Shown piece by piece: positions 1 through 9,157 of a stretch of DNA of 64,000 bases (position 1 is the stretch's first letter; every line of letters starts with the position of its first letter). This DNA is from Caballeronia pedi (lineage in GTDB: Bacteria; Pseudomonadota; Gammaproteobacteria; Burkholderiales; Burkholderiaceae): contig NZ_FCOE02000001.1 in the NCBI RefSeq assembly GCF_001544915.2, forward strand, positions 434,001 through 498,000. Reading direction: 5' to 3'. Both the position numbers and the translations under genes were made by a program. The notes below the pieces were generated by a model. The model was given only the letters and a program-made list of their open reading frames with translations. It was not told the origin of the DNA and ran no database searches.

Positions 1-239
1 CGTTCGGCGACTTCGTGCTCAAGGCGATCGAGACCGCGGACCCCAACGACGCCACGCTCAAGAAGGTGCCGTATAGCGGCATCCAGTTCGTCGGCATTCC
101 GGAGTTCCAGTCGTTCGGCACGGTGGTCGGTCAGTCGATCGCGGGTGTCGTCGCGGGTCAGACGGGCGTCGATCAGGCGCTGAAGGCGGCGAACGCAGCC
201 GCGGATCGCGCCGTGAAGCAAGCTGGCTATCAGAAGTAA
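1..239 (+). CDS. ABC transporter substrate-binding protein, C-terminal end only (polyol/sugar type)
   Basis: This is the 3' end of a gene cut by the window edge; the reading frame starts at base 3 and ends with TAA at 237-239. The visible 78 or so residues end in an Ala/Lys-rich helix (QALKAANAAADRAVKQAG), a common ending of family-1 extracellular sugar-binding proteins. It lies 68 bases before a MalF-type permease gene in the same direction, so it is very likely the periplasmic binding protein of that transporter. By context with the downstream xylulokinase and polyol dehydrogenase the ligand is probably a sugar alcohol such as mannitol, sorbitol or arabinitol; this is inference, because the ligand-binding part lies outside the window. 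Confidence 0.8.
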   Translation, partial: FGDFVLKAIETADPNDATLKKVPYSGIQFVGIPEFQSFGTVVGQSIAGVVAGQTGVDQALKAANAAADRAVKQAGYQK

Positions 240-253
240 ATCCGCGCGGTACA

Positions 254-280
254 CGGGCCGTTTCATCATGAAACGGCCCG
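254..280 (+). other. perfect intercistronic hairpin between binding protein and permease genes
   Basis: Bases 254-266 (CGGGCCGTTTCAT) and 268-280 are perfect inverted complements, a 13-bp GC-rich dyad with a single central base (in RNA a shorter stem with a small loop). It sits 15 bases after the stop of the binding-protein gene and ends 27 bases before the permease start, and it lacks a following T-run. Such structures commonly protect the upstream mRNA or thin out transcription so that binding protein is made in excess over membrane subunits. Confidence 0.7.
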
Positions 281-307
281 CAGGCATCATCATCGAGAGG
301 TGAAACG

Positions 308-1246
308 ATGAGTCAACTGAATCCCCCCATCACCGATCATCCTCTGGAGGAGTCCGCCGCCGAGCGCGACAAGCGGCGCGCGAAGTCGGTGCGCTGGCTG
401 ATCTCGCCATCGACCGGACTGCTCTTCCTGTGGATGGCCATTCCGCTCGCGATGACGATCTGGTTTTCGTTCTCGCGCTACAACCTGCTGAATCCCGATG
501 TCAAAGGCTTCGCGGGCTTCGACAACTTCGAGTTTCTCGTCACCGATCCGGCCTTCGGTCCGTCCATCGGCCACACGCTGACGCTGATCATTTCGGTGCT
601 CGTCATCACGGTCGTGGGCGGCGTGCTGCTCGCCGTGCTGTTCGATCGCAAGTTCCTCGGGCAAGGCATCGCGCGGCTGCTCGTGATCGCGCCGTTCTTC
701 GTGATGCCGACGGTGTCCGCGCTCATCTGGAAGAACATGATCCTGCATCCGGTGTACGGCCTGATCGCCAGCCTGATGCGCTCGATGGGCATGCAGCCGA
801 TCGACTGGTTCGCCGACTATCCGCTCTTCGCGGTGATCGTGATCGTCGCGTGGCAATGGCTGCCGTTCGCGTTCCTGATTCTTTTCACGGCGATTCAATC
901 GCTCGACCAGGAGCAGAAGGAAGCGGCGCGCATCGACGGCGCGGGTCCGTTCGCGATGTTCTTCTTCATCACGCTGCCGCATCTGAGACGCGCGGTCGCT
1001 GTCGTCGTGATGATGGAAACCATCTTCCTGCTGTCGATCTTCGCGGAAATCTATACGACGACCGGCGGCGGCCCCGGTACCGCGACGACCAACCTCTCGT
1101 ACCTGATCTACGCGCTCGGCCTGCAGCAGTTCGATGTCGGTCTCGCGTCGGCGGGCGGCATTCTCGCGGTCATTCTCGCCAACATCGTCGCGTTCTTCCT
1201 CGTGAGAATGCTCGCGAAGAACCTCAAAGGGGAGTACGAGTCATGA
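308..1246 (+). CDS. sugar/polyol ABC transporter permease, MalF-type
   Basis: The 312-residue product is an inner-membrane permease of the carbohydrate ABC (CUT1) class. A charged cytoplasmic N-terminus (residues 1-30) is followed by about six membrane segments, beginning near residue 34. The EAA loop that docks onto the ATPase is visible at residues 205-225 (EAARIDGAG, then ITLPHL). The ATG follows a GAGAGG ribosome binding site. The stop codon overlaps the start of the second permease as ATGA, so the two are translationally coupled. The best match by pattern is the SmoF subunit of sorbitol/mannitol transporters; substrate is inferred from the locus. Confidence 0.93.
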   Translation: MSQLNPPITDHPLEESAAERDKRRAKSVRWLISPSTGLLFLWMAIPLAMTIWFSFSRYNLLNPDVKGFAGFDNFEFLVTDPAFGPSIGHTLTLIISVLVITVVGGVLLAVLFDRKFLGQGIARLLVIAPFFVMPTVSALIWKNMILHPVYGLIASLMRSMGMQPIDWFADYPLFAVIVIVAWQWLPFAFLILFTAIQSLDQEQKEAARIDGAGPFAMFFFITLPHLRRAVAVVVMMETIFLLSIFAEIYTTTGGGPGTATTNLSYLIYALGLQQFDVGLASAGGILAVILANIVAFFLVRMLAKNLKGEYES

Positions 1247-2094
1247 GCACCCAACCGGTTTCCGGCGTGCCGCGCACCACCGCGCTCGGTCACGCCAAGA
1301 ACATCGTGCCCGGCATCGTCGCGTGGCTCGTGTCGATCCTGCTGTTCTTCCCGATCTTCTGGATGACGATCACCGCGTTCAAGACCGAGCAGCAGGCGTA
1401 TTCGTCGTCGCTCTTCTTCACGCCGACGCTGGACAGCTTTCGTGAAGTGTTCGCGCGCAGCAATTATTTCGGCTTCGCGTGGAACTCGGTGCTGATCTCG
1501 CTGGGCGTCACGGTGATCTGTCTGCTGCTCGCCGTGCCGTGCGCCTACGCGATGGCCTTCTTCCCGACCAAGAAGACGCAGTCGGTACTGTTGTGGATGC
1601 TTTCCACGAAGATGATGCCGTCGGTCGGCGTGCTCGTGCCGATCTACCTGCTGTGGAAGAACACGGGCCTGCTCGATACCGTGTCCGGGCTCGTCATCGT
1701 GTACACGCTGATCAACTTGCCGATCGCGGTGTGGATGGCCTACACGTACTTCAACGAAGTGCCGAAGGACATTCTCGAAGCGGGCCGCATCGACGGCGCG
1801 ACGACCTGGCAGGAAATCGTCTATCTGCTGATGCCGATGGCGCTGCCCGGTCTCGCCTCGACGGGCCTCCTGCTCATCATCCTGTCGTGGAACGAGGCGT
1901 TCTGGAGCATCAACCTGTCGAGCTCGAACGCGGCGCCCCTCACGGTGTTCATCGCGTCGTATTCGAGTCCGGAAGGCCTGTTCTGGGCCAAGCTCTCGGC
2001 CGCTTCGCTGCTCGCGGTCGCGCCGATCCTGATCGTCGGCTGGCTCTCTCAGAAACAACTGGTGCGCGGCCTCACGTTTGGCGCGGTGAAGTGA
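1243..2094 (+). CDS. sugar/polyol ABC transporter permease, MalG-type
   Basis: The 283-residue product is the second membrane subunit of the same transporter. It has a hydrophobic first segment near residues 21-42, about six membrane spans, and the EAA loop at residues 179-187 (EAGRIDGAT) followed by a PMALPG element. The start at 1243 is chosen because its ATG overlaps the TGA of the MalF-type gene and gives the usual CUT1 MalG/SmoG length; an upstream in-frame extension would run through the preceding gene. It would pair with the MalF-type subunit to form the channel. Confidence 0.93.
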   Translation: MSTQPVSGVPRTTALGHAKNIVPGIVAWLVSILLFFPIFWMTITAFKTEQQAYSSSLFFTPTLDSFREVFARSNYFGFAWNSVLISLGVTVICLLLAVPCAYAMAFFPTKKTQSVLLWMLSTKMMPSVGVLVPIYLLWKNTGLLDTVSGLVIVYTLINLPIAVWMAYTYFNEVPKDILEAGRIDGATTWQEIVYLLMPMALPGLASTGLLLIILSWNEAFWSINLSSSNAAPLTVFIASYSSPEGLFWAKLSAASLLAVAPILIVGWLSQKQLVRGLTFGAVK

Positions 2095-2104
2095 GGATGC
2101 GAGC

Positions 2105-2818
2105 GTGAACCTCACTCCATCCCACGAAGCCAATCTCGAAGATCGCCTGCTGATCTGCGATTGCGACGGCGTGCTCATCGACAGCGAAGCAGTGGCGGCG
2201 CGCATGCTCGTGACCGAGCTGGAAGCGCTGTGGCCGGGCGTCGATGTCGAGCCGGTCGTGATGCCGCTGCTCGGCCTGCGCATCGAGGCCGTGCTCGCGA
2301 GCGCCGCCGATACGGTGAACCGCACGCTCACGCACGAACAGGTCATCGTGATCCGGCGTTCGGTCGAAGTCGCGGCGATGCAGGCGCCGACGGTGACGGG
2401 CATCGCCGAGGCGCTCGCGGCCGTGCCCTTCACGAAGGCATGCGCGAGCAACAGCTTCTCCACCTATGTCGATGCCGTGCTGCAACGCACCGGCCTGCTG
2501 CGCTTCTTCGGCGAGCGGCGTTTCTGCGCCGATATGGTCGAGAATCCGAAGCCCGCGCCCGACGTCTATCTCGCGGCGGCGCGCGCGATGCGTATCGATC
2601 CGCTGCGTTGCCTCGTCGTCGAGGACAGCGTGACGGGCGTGACGGCCGCGAAGGCGGCGGGCATGCCGGTGCTCGGTTTCATCGGCGGCGGGCACGCGAC
2701 TGAAGGACAGATCGGCGCGCTGCAGAGAGCGGGTGCGCAGGCGGTATTCGACGACATGACGCGGTTGCCGGCGCTCGTCGAGCAATGGCTGCAGAACGCG
2801 GCGTTCGAAATCAGATAG
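2105..2818 (+). CDS. HAD-superfamily phosphatase (beta-phosphoglucomutase-like)
   Basis: A 237-residue HAD hydrolase starting at GTG, ten bases after the MalG-type stop. Motif I is DCDGVL with Asp19 as the expected nucleophile and Asp21 as the acid/base; Lys149 (NPKPAPDVY) and the acidic motif VVEDS at 171-175 complete the set. The cap between residues 30 and 100 is helical, as in the phosphoglucomutase-like subgroup. The gene lies inside a polyol transporter operon, so a sugar or polyol phosphate is a likely substrate, perhaps as detoxification of phosphorylated dead-end products. Mutase and phosphatase activity cannot be told apart from sequence alone. Confidence 0.85.
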   Translation: MNLTPSHEANLEDRLLICDCDGVLIDSEAVAARMLVTELEALWPGVDVEPVVMPLLGLRIEAVLASAADTVNRTLTHEQVIVIRRSVEVAAMQAPTVTGIAEALAAVPFTKACASNSFSTYVDAVLQRTGLLRFFGERRFCADMVENPKPAPDVYLAAARAMRIDPLRCLVVEDSVTGVTAAKAAGMPVLGFIGGGHATEGQIGALQRAGAQAVFDDMTRLPALVEQWLQNAAFEIR

Positions 2819-2861
2819 CGACGGCGCGCGACGCGTCGACAATGAAGACGGGAGACACACC

Positions 2862-3998
2862 ATGGCTAGCCTGACACTGCGCAACATCACCAAGCGTTAT
2901 GAAGAGACCGAGGTGATGCGCAACATCAACCTCGATATCAACGACGGCGAGTTCGTCGTGTTCGTGGGCCCGTCGGGCTGCGGCAAGTCGACGTTGATGC
3001 GCATGATCGCGGGTCTGGAGGACATCAGCGGCGGCGAACTGATGATCGACAACACGCGCGTGAACGAACTCGCGCCCGCCAAGCGCGGCATCGCGATGGT
3101 GTTCCAGTCGTACGCGCTGTATCCTCACATGACGCTGTACGACAACATGGCGTTCGGCCTGAAGCTCGCGGGCGAAAAGAAGCCCGCGATCGACGCCGCC
3201 GTGAAGAACGCCGCGAAGATTCTGCACATCGATCACCTGCTCGATCGCAAGCCGAAGGCGCTGTCGGGCGGCCAGCGCCAGCGCGTGGCGATCGGGCGAG
3301 CGATCACGCGCAAGCCGAAGGTGTTCCTGTTCGACGAGCCGCTCTCGAACCTCGATGCCGCGCTGCGCGTGAAGATGCGCCTCGAATTCGCGCGCCTGCA
3401 CGACGACCTCAAGACGACGATGATCTACGTGACGCACGATCAGGTCGAAGCGATGACGCTGGCGGACAAGATCGTGGTGCTGTCGGCGGGGAACATCGAG
3501 CAGGTCGGCACGCCGAACACGCTGTATCACGCGCCGGCGAACCGCTTCGTGGCGGGTTTCATCGGCTCGCCGAAGATGAATTTTCTGTCGGGCACGATTG
3601 CGCAGGTACAGAGCGACGGCGTCCTCGTGAAGTACGCGACGGGCGAGACGCAACTCGCCGGCGTGTTGCCGGGCAACGCGAAGGCGGGCGATGCGGTCAC
3701 GGTCGGCATTCGTCCGGAGCACTTGCAGCCGAACTCGCCGGGAGCGGGCGATTTCGGTGTTTCGGCGTCGGCGATGACGGTCGAGACGCTCGGCGACGCG
3801 GCGTATCTCTATGCCGAAACCGACGTCGCGCCGGATGGCCTGATCTCGCGCATTCCGCCGCTGGAGAAGCACGCGCGCGGCGAGAAGCTGAAGCTCGGGG
3901 CGTCGGCGGAGCATTGCCATCTGTTCAACGCGGAAGGGCAGGCGTTCACGCGCAAGGTCGTGGATTCGTGGTTGCGGGAGCATGCGACGGCGGCGTGA
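2862..3998 (+). CDS. ABC transporter ATP-binding protein, MalK/UgpC/SmoK type
   Basis: The 378-residue protein has a Walker A loop GPSGCGKST at 36-44, an LSGGQ signature at 135-139, Walker B with FLFDEP at 155-160 and the switch His192 in VTHDQ. The last 130 residues form the regulatory OB-type (TOBE) extension typical of CUT1 ATPases. It follows the HAD gene by 43 bases and completes the transporter with the binding protein and two permeases. SmoK, UgpC and MalK are very similar, so only the operon context points to polyols. Confidence 0.94.
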   Translation: MASLTLRNITKRYEETEVMRNINLDINDGEFVVFVGPSGCGKSTLMRMIAGLEDISGGELMIDNTRVNELAPAKRGIAMVFQSYALYPHMTLYDNMAFGLKLAGEKKPAIDAAVKNAAKILHIDHLLDRKPKALSGGQRQRVAIGRAITRKPKVFLFDEPLSNLDAALRVKMRLEFARLHDDLKTTMIYVTHDQVEAMTLADKIVVLSAGNIEQVGTPNTLYHAPANRFVAGFIGSPKMNFLSGTIAQVQSDGVLVKYATGETQLAGVLPGNAKAGDAVTVGIRPEHLQPNSPGAGDFGVSASAMTVETLGDAAYLYAETDVAPDGLISRIPPLEKHARGEKLKLGASAEHCHLFNAEGQAFTRKVVDSWLREHATAA

Positions 3999-4095
3999 GC
4001 CTGTCGCCGCTTTTCGCGGGGCACGGGAGAAGAGCGATAATCGCGTTTGCGACCGGTCACACTCGATGACCGGCGCATGCCCACACGATATCGCC

Positions 4096-4959
4096 ATGCC
4101 TGTCCTGACCGAACTCTTCGTCTATCCGATCAAGTCCTGCGCGGGCATTTCCCTGCGCCGCGCTACGCTTTTCGACACGGGTCTCGAGTACGACCGCCAC
4201 TGGATGGTGACCGATGCGTCGGGCGGCATGTTCACGCAGCGCACGCATCCGCGCATGGCGTTGATCAGAACCGCGTTCGACGGTGACGATCTCGTGATCG
4301 ATGCACCCAATATGCCGACGCTGCGCACGCCCTTGCGCGCCGAAGCATTGACCGATGCTCAGCCGATGCGGGCGACCGTCTGGCGCGATACCGTCGATGC
4401 GCTCGACACCGGCGCGCACACCGCGCAATGGTTCAGCGCGTTTCTCGGCCTGCCCGCGTGCCTCGCGCGCTTCGCGCCGTCCGCACGCCGCGACGTCAGC
4501 GACGAATGGACCTCGCCGCTTGCCGTGCATACGCGTTTCGCGGATCAGTTTCCGCTGCTGGTGCTCGGCCAGGCATCGCTCGACGATCTCAACGCGCGCC
4601 TGTCGACCAAGGGCGCGCCGGGCATCGCCGCCAATCGCTTCCGGCCGAATCTCGTGATCGGCGGACTCGATGCGTACGAAGAGGATTTCGTCGGCGAGAT
4701 GCAGATTCGCGTGCCGGAGCGCGACGTGCAATTGCGCCTCGTGAAGCTGTGCACGCGCTGTCCGATTCCGTCGATCGATCAGGACACGGGCGCGCCGAAT
4801 CCGTCGTGGCCGCACGAGCCGCTCGACACGATGAGCGCGTATCGCGGCAGCGAGCAGTTCGACGGTGCGCTGACGTTCGGCAAGAACGCGATCATCGTGG
4901 CAGGCGAGGGCGTCGCGCTGGAAGTCGGGCAGGAAGTGGAAGCCGAAATCGACTTCTGA
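4096..4959 (+). CDS. MOSC domain-containing protein (YcbX-like)
   Basis: The 287-residue product has an N-terminal beta-barrel domain (roughly residues 1-110, beginning with LFVYPIKSC) and a C-terminal MOSC domain. Landmarks are NRFRPNLVI at 180-188 and the CTRC motif with Cys219 and Cys222; the conserved MOSC cysteine is the likely molybdenum-cofactor ligand. E. coli YcbX of this family reduces N-hydroxylated compounds. The start at 4096 matches the family N-terminus; the longer in-frame start at 3982 would overlap the ATPase gene. It is probably an independent gene with no link to polyol use. Confidence 0.88.
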   Translation: MPVLTELFVYPIKSCAGISLRRATLFDTGLEYDRHWMVTDASGGMFTQRTHPRMALIRTAFDGDDLVIDAPNMPTLRTPLRAEALTDAQPMRATVWRDTVDALDTGAHTAQWFSAFLGLPACLARFAPSARRDVSDEWTSPLAVHTRFADQFPLLVLGQASLDDLNARLSTKGAPGIAANRFRPNLVIGGLDAYEEDFVGEMQIRVPERDVQLRLVKLCTRCPIPSIDQDTGAPNPSWPHEPLDTMSAYRGSEQFDGALTFGKNAIIVAGEGVALEVGQEVEAEIDF

Positions 4960-4963
4960 CGCG

Positions 4964-5911
4964 TCACGCGTCGAGCGCGGCCTTTGCGCACAACTCGTCG
5001 GTCACGAGTCCCGACAGCCATTGGCCTTTCAGCGCGGCGATCAGCGCCTCGCGCTTGCGCTGTCCGCCTGCGAAGCCGATCGTCGGGCGTTTCGGCGGCG
5101 TGTCGAGTTTGAGGCTCGTCACGCGCGCGCCGGTTTTCGACGTCACGCGCTTGCCTTCGGCATTGATCGGCAGCCCGAGCCATTCGGCCACGGCGCCCGC
5201 GCCCATCATCTCGTCGACTTCCGCGCGCGTGATGAAGCCGTCTTCGTGCAGCGGGCAGTTCACGCCCACGTTGCCGATGCCGACGAACGCCACATCCGCC
5301 TGCTGCGCGAGCGCGCTGACGATGCGATACAGCCGGTGATTGACCCACTGTGCGCGCTCGGTTTCGCTGTCGGCCATGAGCGGCGCGGGCAGCATGAAGT
5401 GCTTGCCGCCGGTCTTTTCCGACAGCTGTTGCGCGACGTCGTAGCGATTCGACGAACCGTCCTGCGCGATGGCGCCGACCATCGAGACGAAACGATGCTG
5501 CGGCCGGTCGAGCTGGCCGATCTGCGCGACGCAGGCCTTGAGCGTGCGGCCGCTGCCGATCGACACCACGAGCGGCTTCTCTTCGAACAGATAGCGCTCC
5601 ATCACTTGCGCGCCCGCGACGGCGAGCTTGCGGTCGACCTGCTCGGGGGCGTCGCCGTCGATGGGGACGACTTCGCACATCGCGAGGCCGTAGCGGTCGC
5701 TGAGCGCCTTGGCGAGCGACAGGCAATCGGCGATGCGATGATCGACCCGCACGCGGATCAGGTTCTTTTCGACGGCGAAGGCGACGAGGCGCTGCGCCAC
5801 CGGACGCGAGATCTGCAGTTTTTCTGCGATCTCGTTCTGGGTGTTGCCGGCGACGTAGTAGAGCCACGCTGCGCGCGTTGCGAGGTCGAGTTTTTCAGTG
5901 GACTTGGGCAC
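4964..5911 (-). CDS. SorC-family sugar-binding transcriptional regulator
   Basis: The protein has an N-terminal helix-turn-helix at about residues 20-45 (NTQNEIAEKLQISRPVAQRL) and a large C-terminal sugar-phosphate-binding domain resembling SorC and DeoR effector domains, with the conserved stretch ISIGSGRTL-like VSIGSGRTL. GTG at 5911 gives 315 residues, the normal family length; the open frame continues upstream to 6088 but that part is not family-like. There is no clear ribosome binding site before this GTG. It stands in the middle of the polyol locus and is the obvious candidate regulator of the transporter, xylB and dehydrogenase genes, with a ketose phosphate as a likely inducer. Confidence 0.9.
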   Translation of the reverse strand: MPKSTEKLDLATRAAWLYYVAGNTQNEIAEKLQISRPVAQRLVAFAVEKNLIRVRVDHRIADCLSLAKALSDRYGLAMCEVVPIDGDAPEQVDRKLAVAGAQVMERYLFEEKPLVVSIGSGRTLKACVAQIGQLDRPQHRFVSMVGAIAQDGSSNRYDVAQQLSEKTGGKHFMLPAPLMADSETERAQWVNHRLYRIVSALAQQADVAFVGIGNVGVNCPLHEDGFITRAEVDEMMGAGAVAEWLGLPINAEGKRVTSKTGARVTSLKLDTPPKRPTIGFAGGQRKREALIAALKGQWLSGLVTDELCAKAALDA

Positions 5912-5982
5912 TGGTGGTTTGGCTTTTTGTATTGTTGTTTTTTGGGGGTGTTGCCGAATCCCGTCAGCGGGTCGGTTTATTG

Positions 5983-6007
5983 GCGTTGCCCCGCACAGGG
6001 GCAACGC
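5983..6007 (-). repeat. GC-rich hairpin between xylB and the SorC regulator
   Basis: GCGTTGCCCC at 5983-5992 and its exact complement at 5998-6007 flank a five-base loop. No T-run follows on either strand, so it is not a standard terminator. The sequence resembles a hairpin element that I recall as widely dispersed between genes in Paraburkholderia-type genomes; that identity needs a genome search. Confidence 0.5.
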
Positions 6008-6059
6008 TAGCAGACTGACACGCCGACAAGTTCCATAGAAGCCCACCCGCACCACAAAA

Positions 6060-7541
6060 TCAAGCCAACCTCGGCCGCGCCGAATCAAACAACGGCCTCA
6101 CATGCTGATAAAGCTCCCGAAACCCTTTCAAACGCTGCCGAAGCAACTCATGGCGCTGCGGGTTCGGCGTGAACTCCTGCTTGATTTCGGGCTTGGCGAG
6201 CACCGTCGCCGGATCGCCGCCTGCCGCAAGCCAGCCAAGCCGGGCAGCGCCCAAAGCCGCGCCTGTTTCGCCACCACCGTGCGTACGTGTCGGCGTATCG
6301 AAAGCATCGGCGAACATCTGCGCCCAGTACGCGCTGCGTGCACCACCGCCGAGCATCGACAACGCCCGCGCCTGCGTACCCGCCGACTGCAGCGCATCGA
6401 GACCATCGGTCAGCGAGAGCGTCACGCCTTCGAGCACCGAATAGCCGAGCAAGGCGCGATCGGTCGCATGGGTCATGCCGAAGAACACACCTTGCGCGTA
6501 CGGATCGTTGTGCGGCGTGCGCTCGCCGCTCAGATACGGCAGAAAGAGCGGCGCCGAAGGCAGCACATCGGCGGGCAAGGCTTCGATTTCCGCGAGCAGC
6601 GTAGGCTCGTCCGTCGACGTCAGCTTGCACACCCAGCGCAGACAACTCGCCGCCGACAACACCACGCTCATCTGATGCCAGCGATCCGGAATCGCGTGGC
6701 AGAACGCATGCACCGCCGACGCCGGATTCGGCCGGAAACGATCGCCGATCACGCACAGCACGCCCGACGTGCCAAGCGACAGGAAGCCATCGCCCGGATC
6801 GGTCGCGCCGATGCCCACCGCGCTCGCGGCATTGTCGCCGCCGCCCGCCGCGACGATCACGCCTTCGCCCAGGCCGAACTCGCGCGCGAGTTCGGGCCGC
6901 AACGTGCCCGAAGGCGCACTGCCCTCGGCCAGCGACGGCATCTGCTGGCGCGACATGCCGCACGCGGCGAGCAGCTCGTCGGACCAGTCGCGACGCGCGA
7001 CGTCGAGCCACAACGTGCCGGCCGCGTCCGACGGATCCGATACCTTCGTGCCCGTCAGATGCATCCGCAGATAATCCTTCGGCAGCAGCACGCACGCGGT
7101 CTGTTTGAAGATTTCCGGTTCGTTGTGCGCGACCCAGAGCAGTTTTGGCGCGGTGAAGCCGGGCATCGCCAGATTGCCGGCGATCTCGTGCAGGTTCGGC
7201 GCGCGCTCGTAGAGTTCGGCGCACTCCTTGTCGCTGCGCATGTCGTTCCATAGGATCGCGGGGCGCAGCACATTGTCGTGTGAATCGAGCAGCACCGCGC
7301 CGTGCATCTGACCCGACAGGCCGATGCCGCGTATCTGCGCGAATTCACCGGGAAACTTTTCGCGCAGCTTGAAGAGCGCGGCGCGCGTGCCTTCCCACCA
7401 GTCGAGCGGATTCTGCTCCGACCAGCGCGGCTTCGGACGCGATACGGTGAACGGCGTGCCCGCCGTGCCGATCACGGCGCCATCGGCGGCGAGCAGCAGA
7501 ACTTTCACTTCGGAGGTGCCGAGGTCGATGCCTAAGTACAT
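6060..7541 (-). CDS. xylB: xylulokinase
   Basis: The 493-residue FGGY-family kinase begins with the phosphate-binding motif GIDLGTSEVK and carries the XylB signature GLSGQMHG near residue 75. Asp236 in AAGGGDN is the expected catalytic base. It would phosphorylate D-xylulose to D-xylulose 5-phosphate in the cytoplasm, feeding the pentose phosphate pathway. The ATG at 7541 has an AAAGGG site eight bases upstream. The neighbouring dehydrogenase would make D-xylulose from D-arabinitol, which gives a coherent two-step pathway. A 236-base gap separates it from that gene, so it may have its own promoter. Confidence 0.93.
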   Translation of the reverse strand: MYLGIDLGTSEVKVLLLAADGAVIGTAGTPFTVSRPKPRWSEQNPLDWWEGTRAALFKLREKFPGEFAQIRGIGLSGQMHGAVLLDSHDNVLRPAILWNDMRSDKECAELYERAPNLHEIAGNLAMPGFTAPKLLWVAHNEPEIFKQTACVLLPKDYLRMHLTGTKVSDPSDAAGTLWLDVARRDWSDELLAACGMSRQQMPSLAEGSAPSGTLRPELAREFGLGEGVIVAAGGGDNAASAVGIGATDPGDGFLSLGTSGVLCVIGDRFRPNPASAVHAFCHAIPDRWHQMSVVLSAASCLRWVCKLTSTDEPTLLAEIEALPADVLPSAPLFLPYLSGERTPHNDPYAQGVFFGMTHATDRALLGYSVLEGVTLSLTDGLDALQSAGTQARALSMLGGGARSAYWAQMFADAFDTPTRTHGGGETGAALGAARLGWLAAGGDPATVLAKPEIKQEFTPNPQRHELLRQRLKGFRELYQHVRPLFDSARPRLA

Positions 7542-7720
7542 GAACGGACCCTTTGTCGTTGCCGGGAACGAACCCGGCCAATGGCCAGGCGTGACGCCAT
7601 CCAGCGGGAGGCGCTAATTTAACGCCACGCAGCGCGCCGCGCCATGGGCACATTACCCGAGCGGCGCGGCTTCTGGTTCTGGGAAGCGATGAGAATGGCG
7701 ATAACGCGTGGCTTATGGCC

Positions 7721-7785
7721 GCGCTTCATGGCCGCGCGTTATGGCCGCGTGTTATGGCCGCGTGTTATGGCCGCGTGTTATGGCC
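7721..7785 (-). repeat. 13-bp tandem repeat at the 3' end of the dehydrogenase gene
   Basis: Five consecutive 13-base units occupy 7721-7785; the last three are identical (gcgtgttatggcc) and the first two differ by one to three bases, with a further imperfect copy just before. On the minus strand each of the four later units contains TAA. Because 13 is not a multiple of three, the stops fall in all three frames. The final copy supplies the stop codon of the dehydrogenase gene. Confidence 0.9.
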
Positions 7786-9157
7786 GATTTCCGAGCCACG
7801 CATCGACCTTCGAAATCGCGTTGCGCATCACGCGCTCCAGCCCTTCGGTCTGCGCCATGCTGCCCCACAGGAGCTTGTCGCCGGTGAACGCCTTGATCGG
7901 ATCCGGCGCCGTGAAGAAGCCGTGCGCGACGGCCGGGTCCATCACGCCATCCTGATACGCATAGGGCAGCTTGTCTTCGTGCCAGCGTTCGAGGAAGCGG
8001 AAGAAGAGCGCGGGCAGGATGGCGGTCGAATCCGGATCGACGTTGCGCGCGAAGCATTCGGAGAGCGTCGGCGCGATGAAGCCGGGGAGCTTCGAGAAGC
8101 CATCGGCGGCGACGCGCTGGTTCGTGTCCTTGATATACGGATTGCTGAAGCGGTCGAGCACGACATCGCGATACTTCGCGAGATCGATCGGGCTGGGCGT
8201 GAGGCAGGGAATCACATCGTCGGTGACGTAGGCATCCGCGAGCGCGCGGATTTCCAGGTCCTGCGTGCCTTCGTGGATATATTGCAGGCCGACGAGCGTG
8301 CCCGCCCACGCGATGCAGCTATGGCTCGCGTTGAGGATGCGGATTTTCGCCTCCTCGTACGGATGCACCGATTCGACCATCTCCGCGCCGACCTTCTCCC
8401 ACGCGGGCCGCCCGGCGATGAAGTTGTCCTCGATCACCCACTGGATGAACTTTTCGCCCATCACCGGCGCGCGATCGTCGAAGCCCGTCGCGGCCTTCAC
8501 GCGCTCGGCGACATCGGGCGTCGGACGTGGCGTGATGCGATCGACCATCGCGTTCGGGCACGACGTGTTCGCGATCATCCACTCGCGCAGCGCGTGCTCG
8601 CCGCGCCGCTCCAGAAATTCGAGCATGCCCGCCTTGAAGCGGTCGCCGTTGCTGCGCAGGTTGTCACAGTTCTGCAGCGAAACCGGGCCCGCGCCGCTCG
8701 TCATGCGCGCATCGAGGATGGCGGCGAGCGCGCCGTAGATCGTCGTCTTCGCGCCCTTGAGGTCGGCAGCGAGATCCGCGTTGGCGGTGTCGAGCTTGTC
8801 GTGTTCGTCGAGGTAATAGCCGCCTTCGGTAACGGTGAACGACACGATCCTGCACGCCGGATCGGCGCCCGTCGCGATGAGCGCGTTCAGATCCGCTGAC
8901 CACGGCACGACCTTTTTGATCGCGCGGATGGTCTCGTACTCGCGCTCGCCTTTCGGCGTGACCGTTTCCAGCGTGTATTCGCCGTTCTGCGCGGCCAGCG
9001 CGTCGAGCACCGCGTTCATGTCGCCACGAATATTGCCGACGGCGAGCGACCAGCGCGTATCGCCCGTCTCGATCAGTCGATGCAGATACCACGCCTGATG
9101 CGCGCGATGAAAAGACCCGGCGCCGATGTGCAGGATCACGTTGGCTTCGCTAGTCAT
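7778..9157 (-). CDS. dalD: D-arabinitol 4-dehydrogenase / mannitol dehydrogenase family
   Basis: The 459-residue enzyme belongs to the long-chain, metal-independent polyol dehydrogenases. The N-terminal nucleotide-binding loop is [12 protein letters not shown], and the catalytic K-x4-N-x2-H pattern is Lys271, Asn276, His279 (KIRILNASH). Its length and the adjoining xylulokinase favour D-arabinitol 4-dehydrogenase, which yields D-xylulose; mannitol 2-dehydrogenase is the alternative and usually runs some 30 residues longer. The stop codon lies inside the 13-bp tandem repeat. It is transcribed away from the FGGY kinase across a 315-base control region. Confidence 0.88.
   Translation of the reverse strand: MTSEANVILHIGAGSFHRAHQAWYLHRLIETGDTRWSLAVGNIRGDMNAVLDALAAQNGEYTLETVTPKGEREYETIRAIKKVVPWSADLNALIATGADPACRIVSFTVTEGGYYLDEHDKLDTANADLAADLKGAKTTIYGALAAILDARMTSGAGPVSLQNCDNLRSNGDRFKAGMLEFLERRGEHALREWMIANTSCPNAMVDRITPRPTPDVAERVKAATGFDDRAPVMGEKFIQWVIEDNFIAGRPAWEKVGAEMVESVHPYEEAKIRILNASHSCIAWAGTLVGLQYIHEGTQDLEIRALADAYVTDDVIPCLTPSPIDLAKYRDVVLDRFSNPYIKDTNQRVAADGFSKLPGFIAPTLSECFARNVDPDSTAILPALFFRFLERWHEDKLPYAYQDGVMDPAVAHGFFTAPDPIKAFTGDKLLWGSMAQTEGLERVMRNAISKVDAWLGNRP

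Noticed and set aside
7644..7955. Short plus-strand frame with repeating [16 protein letters not shown] residues
   Set aside because: It only translates the 13-bp tandem repeat and the antisense of the dehydrogenase end.
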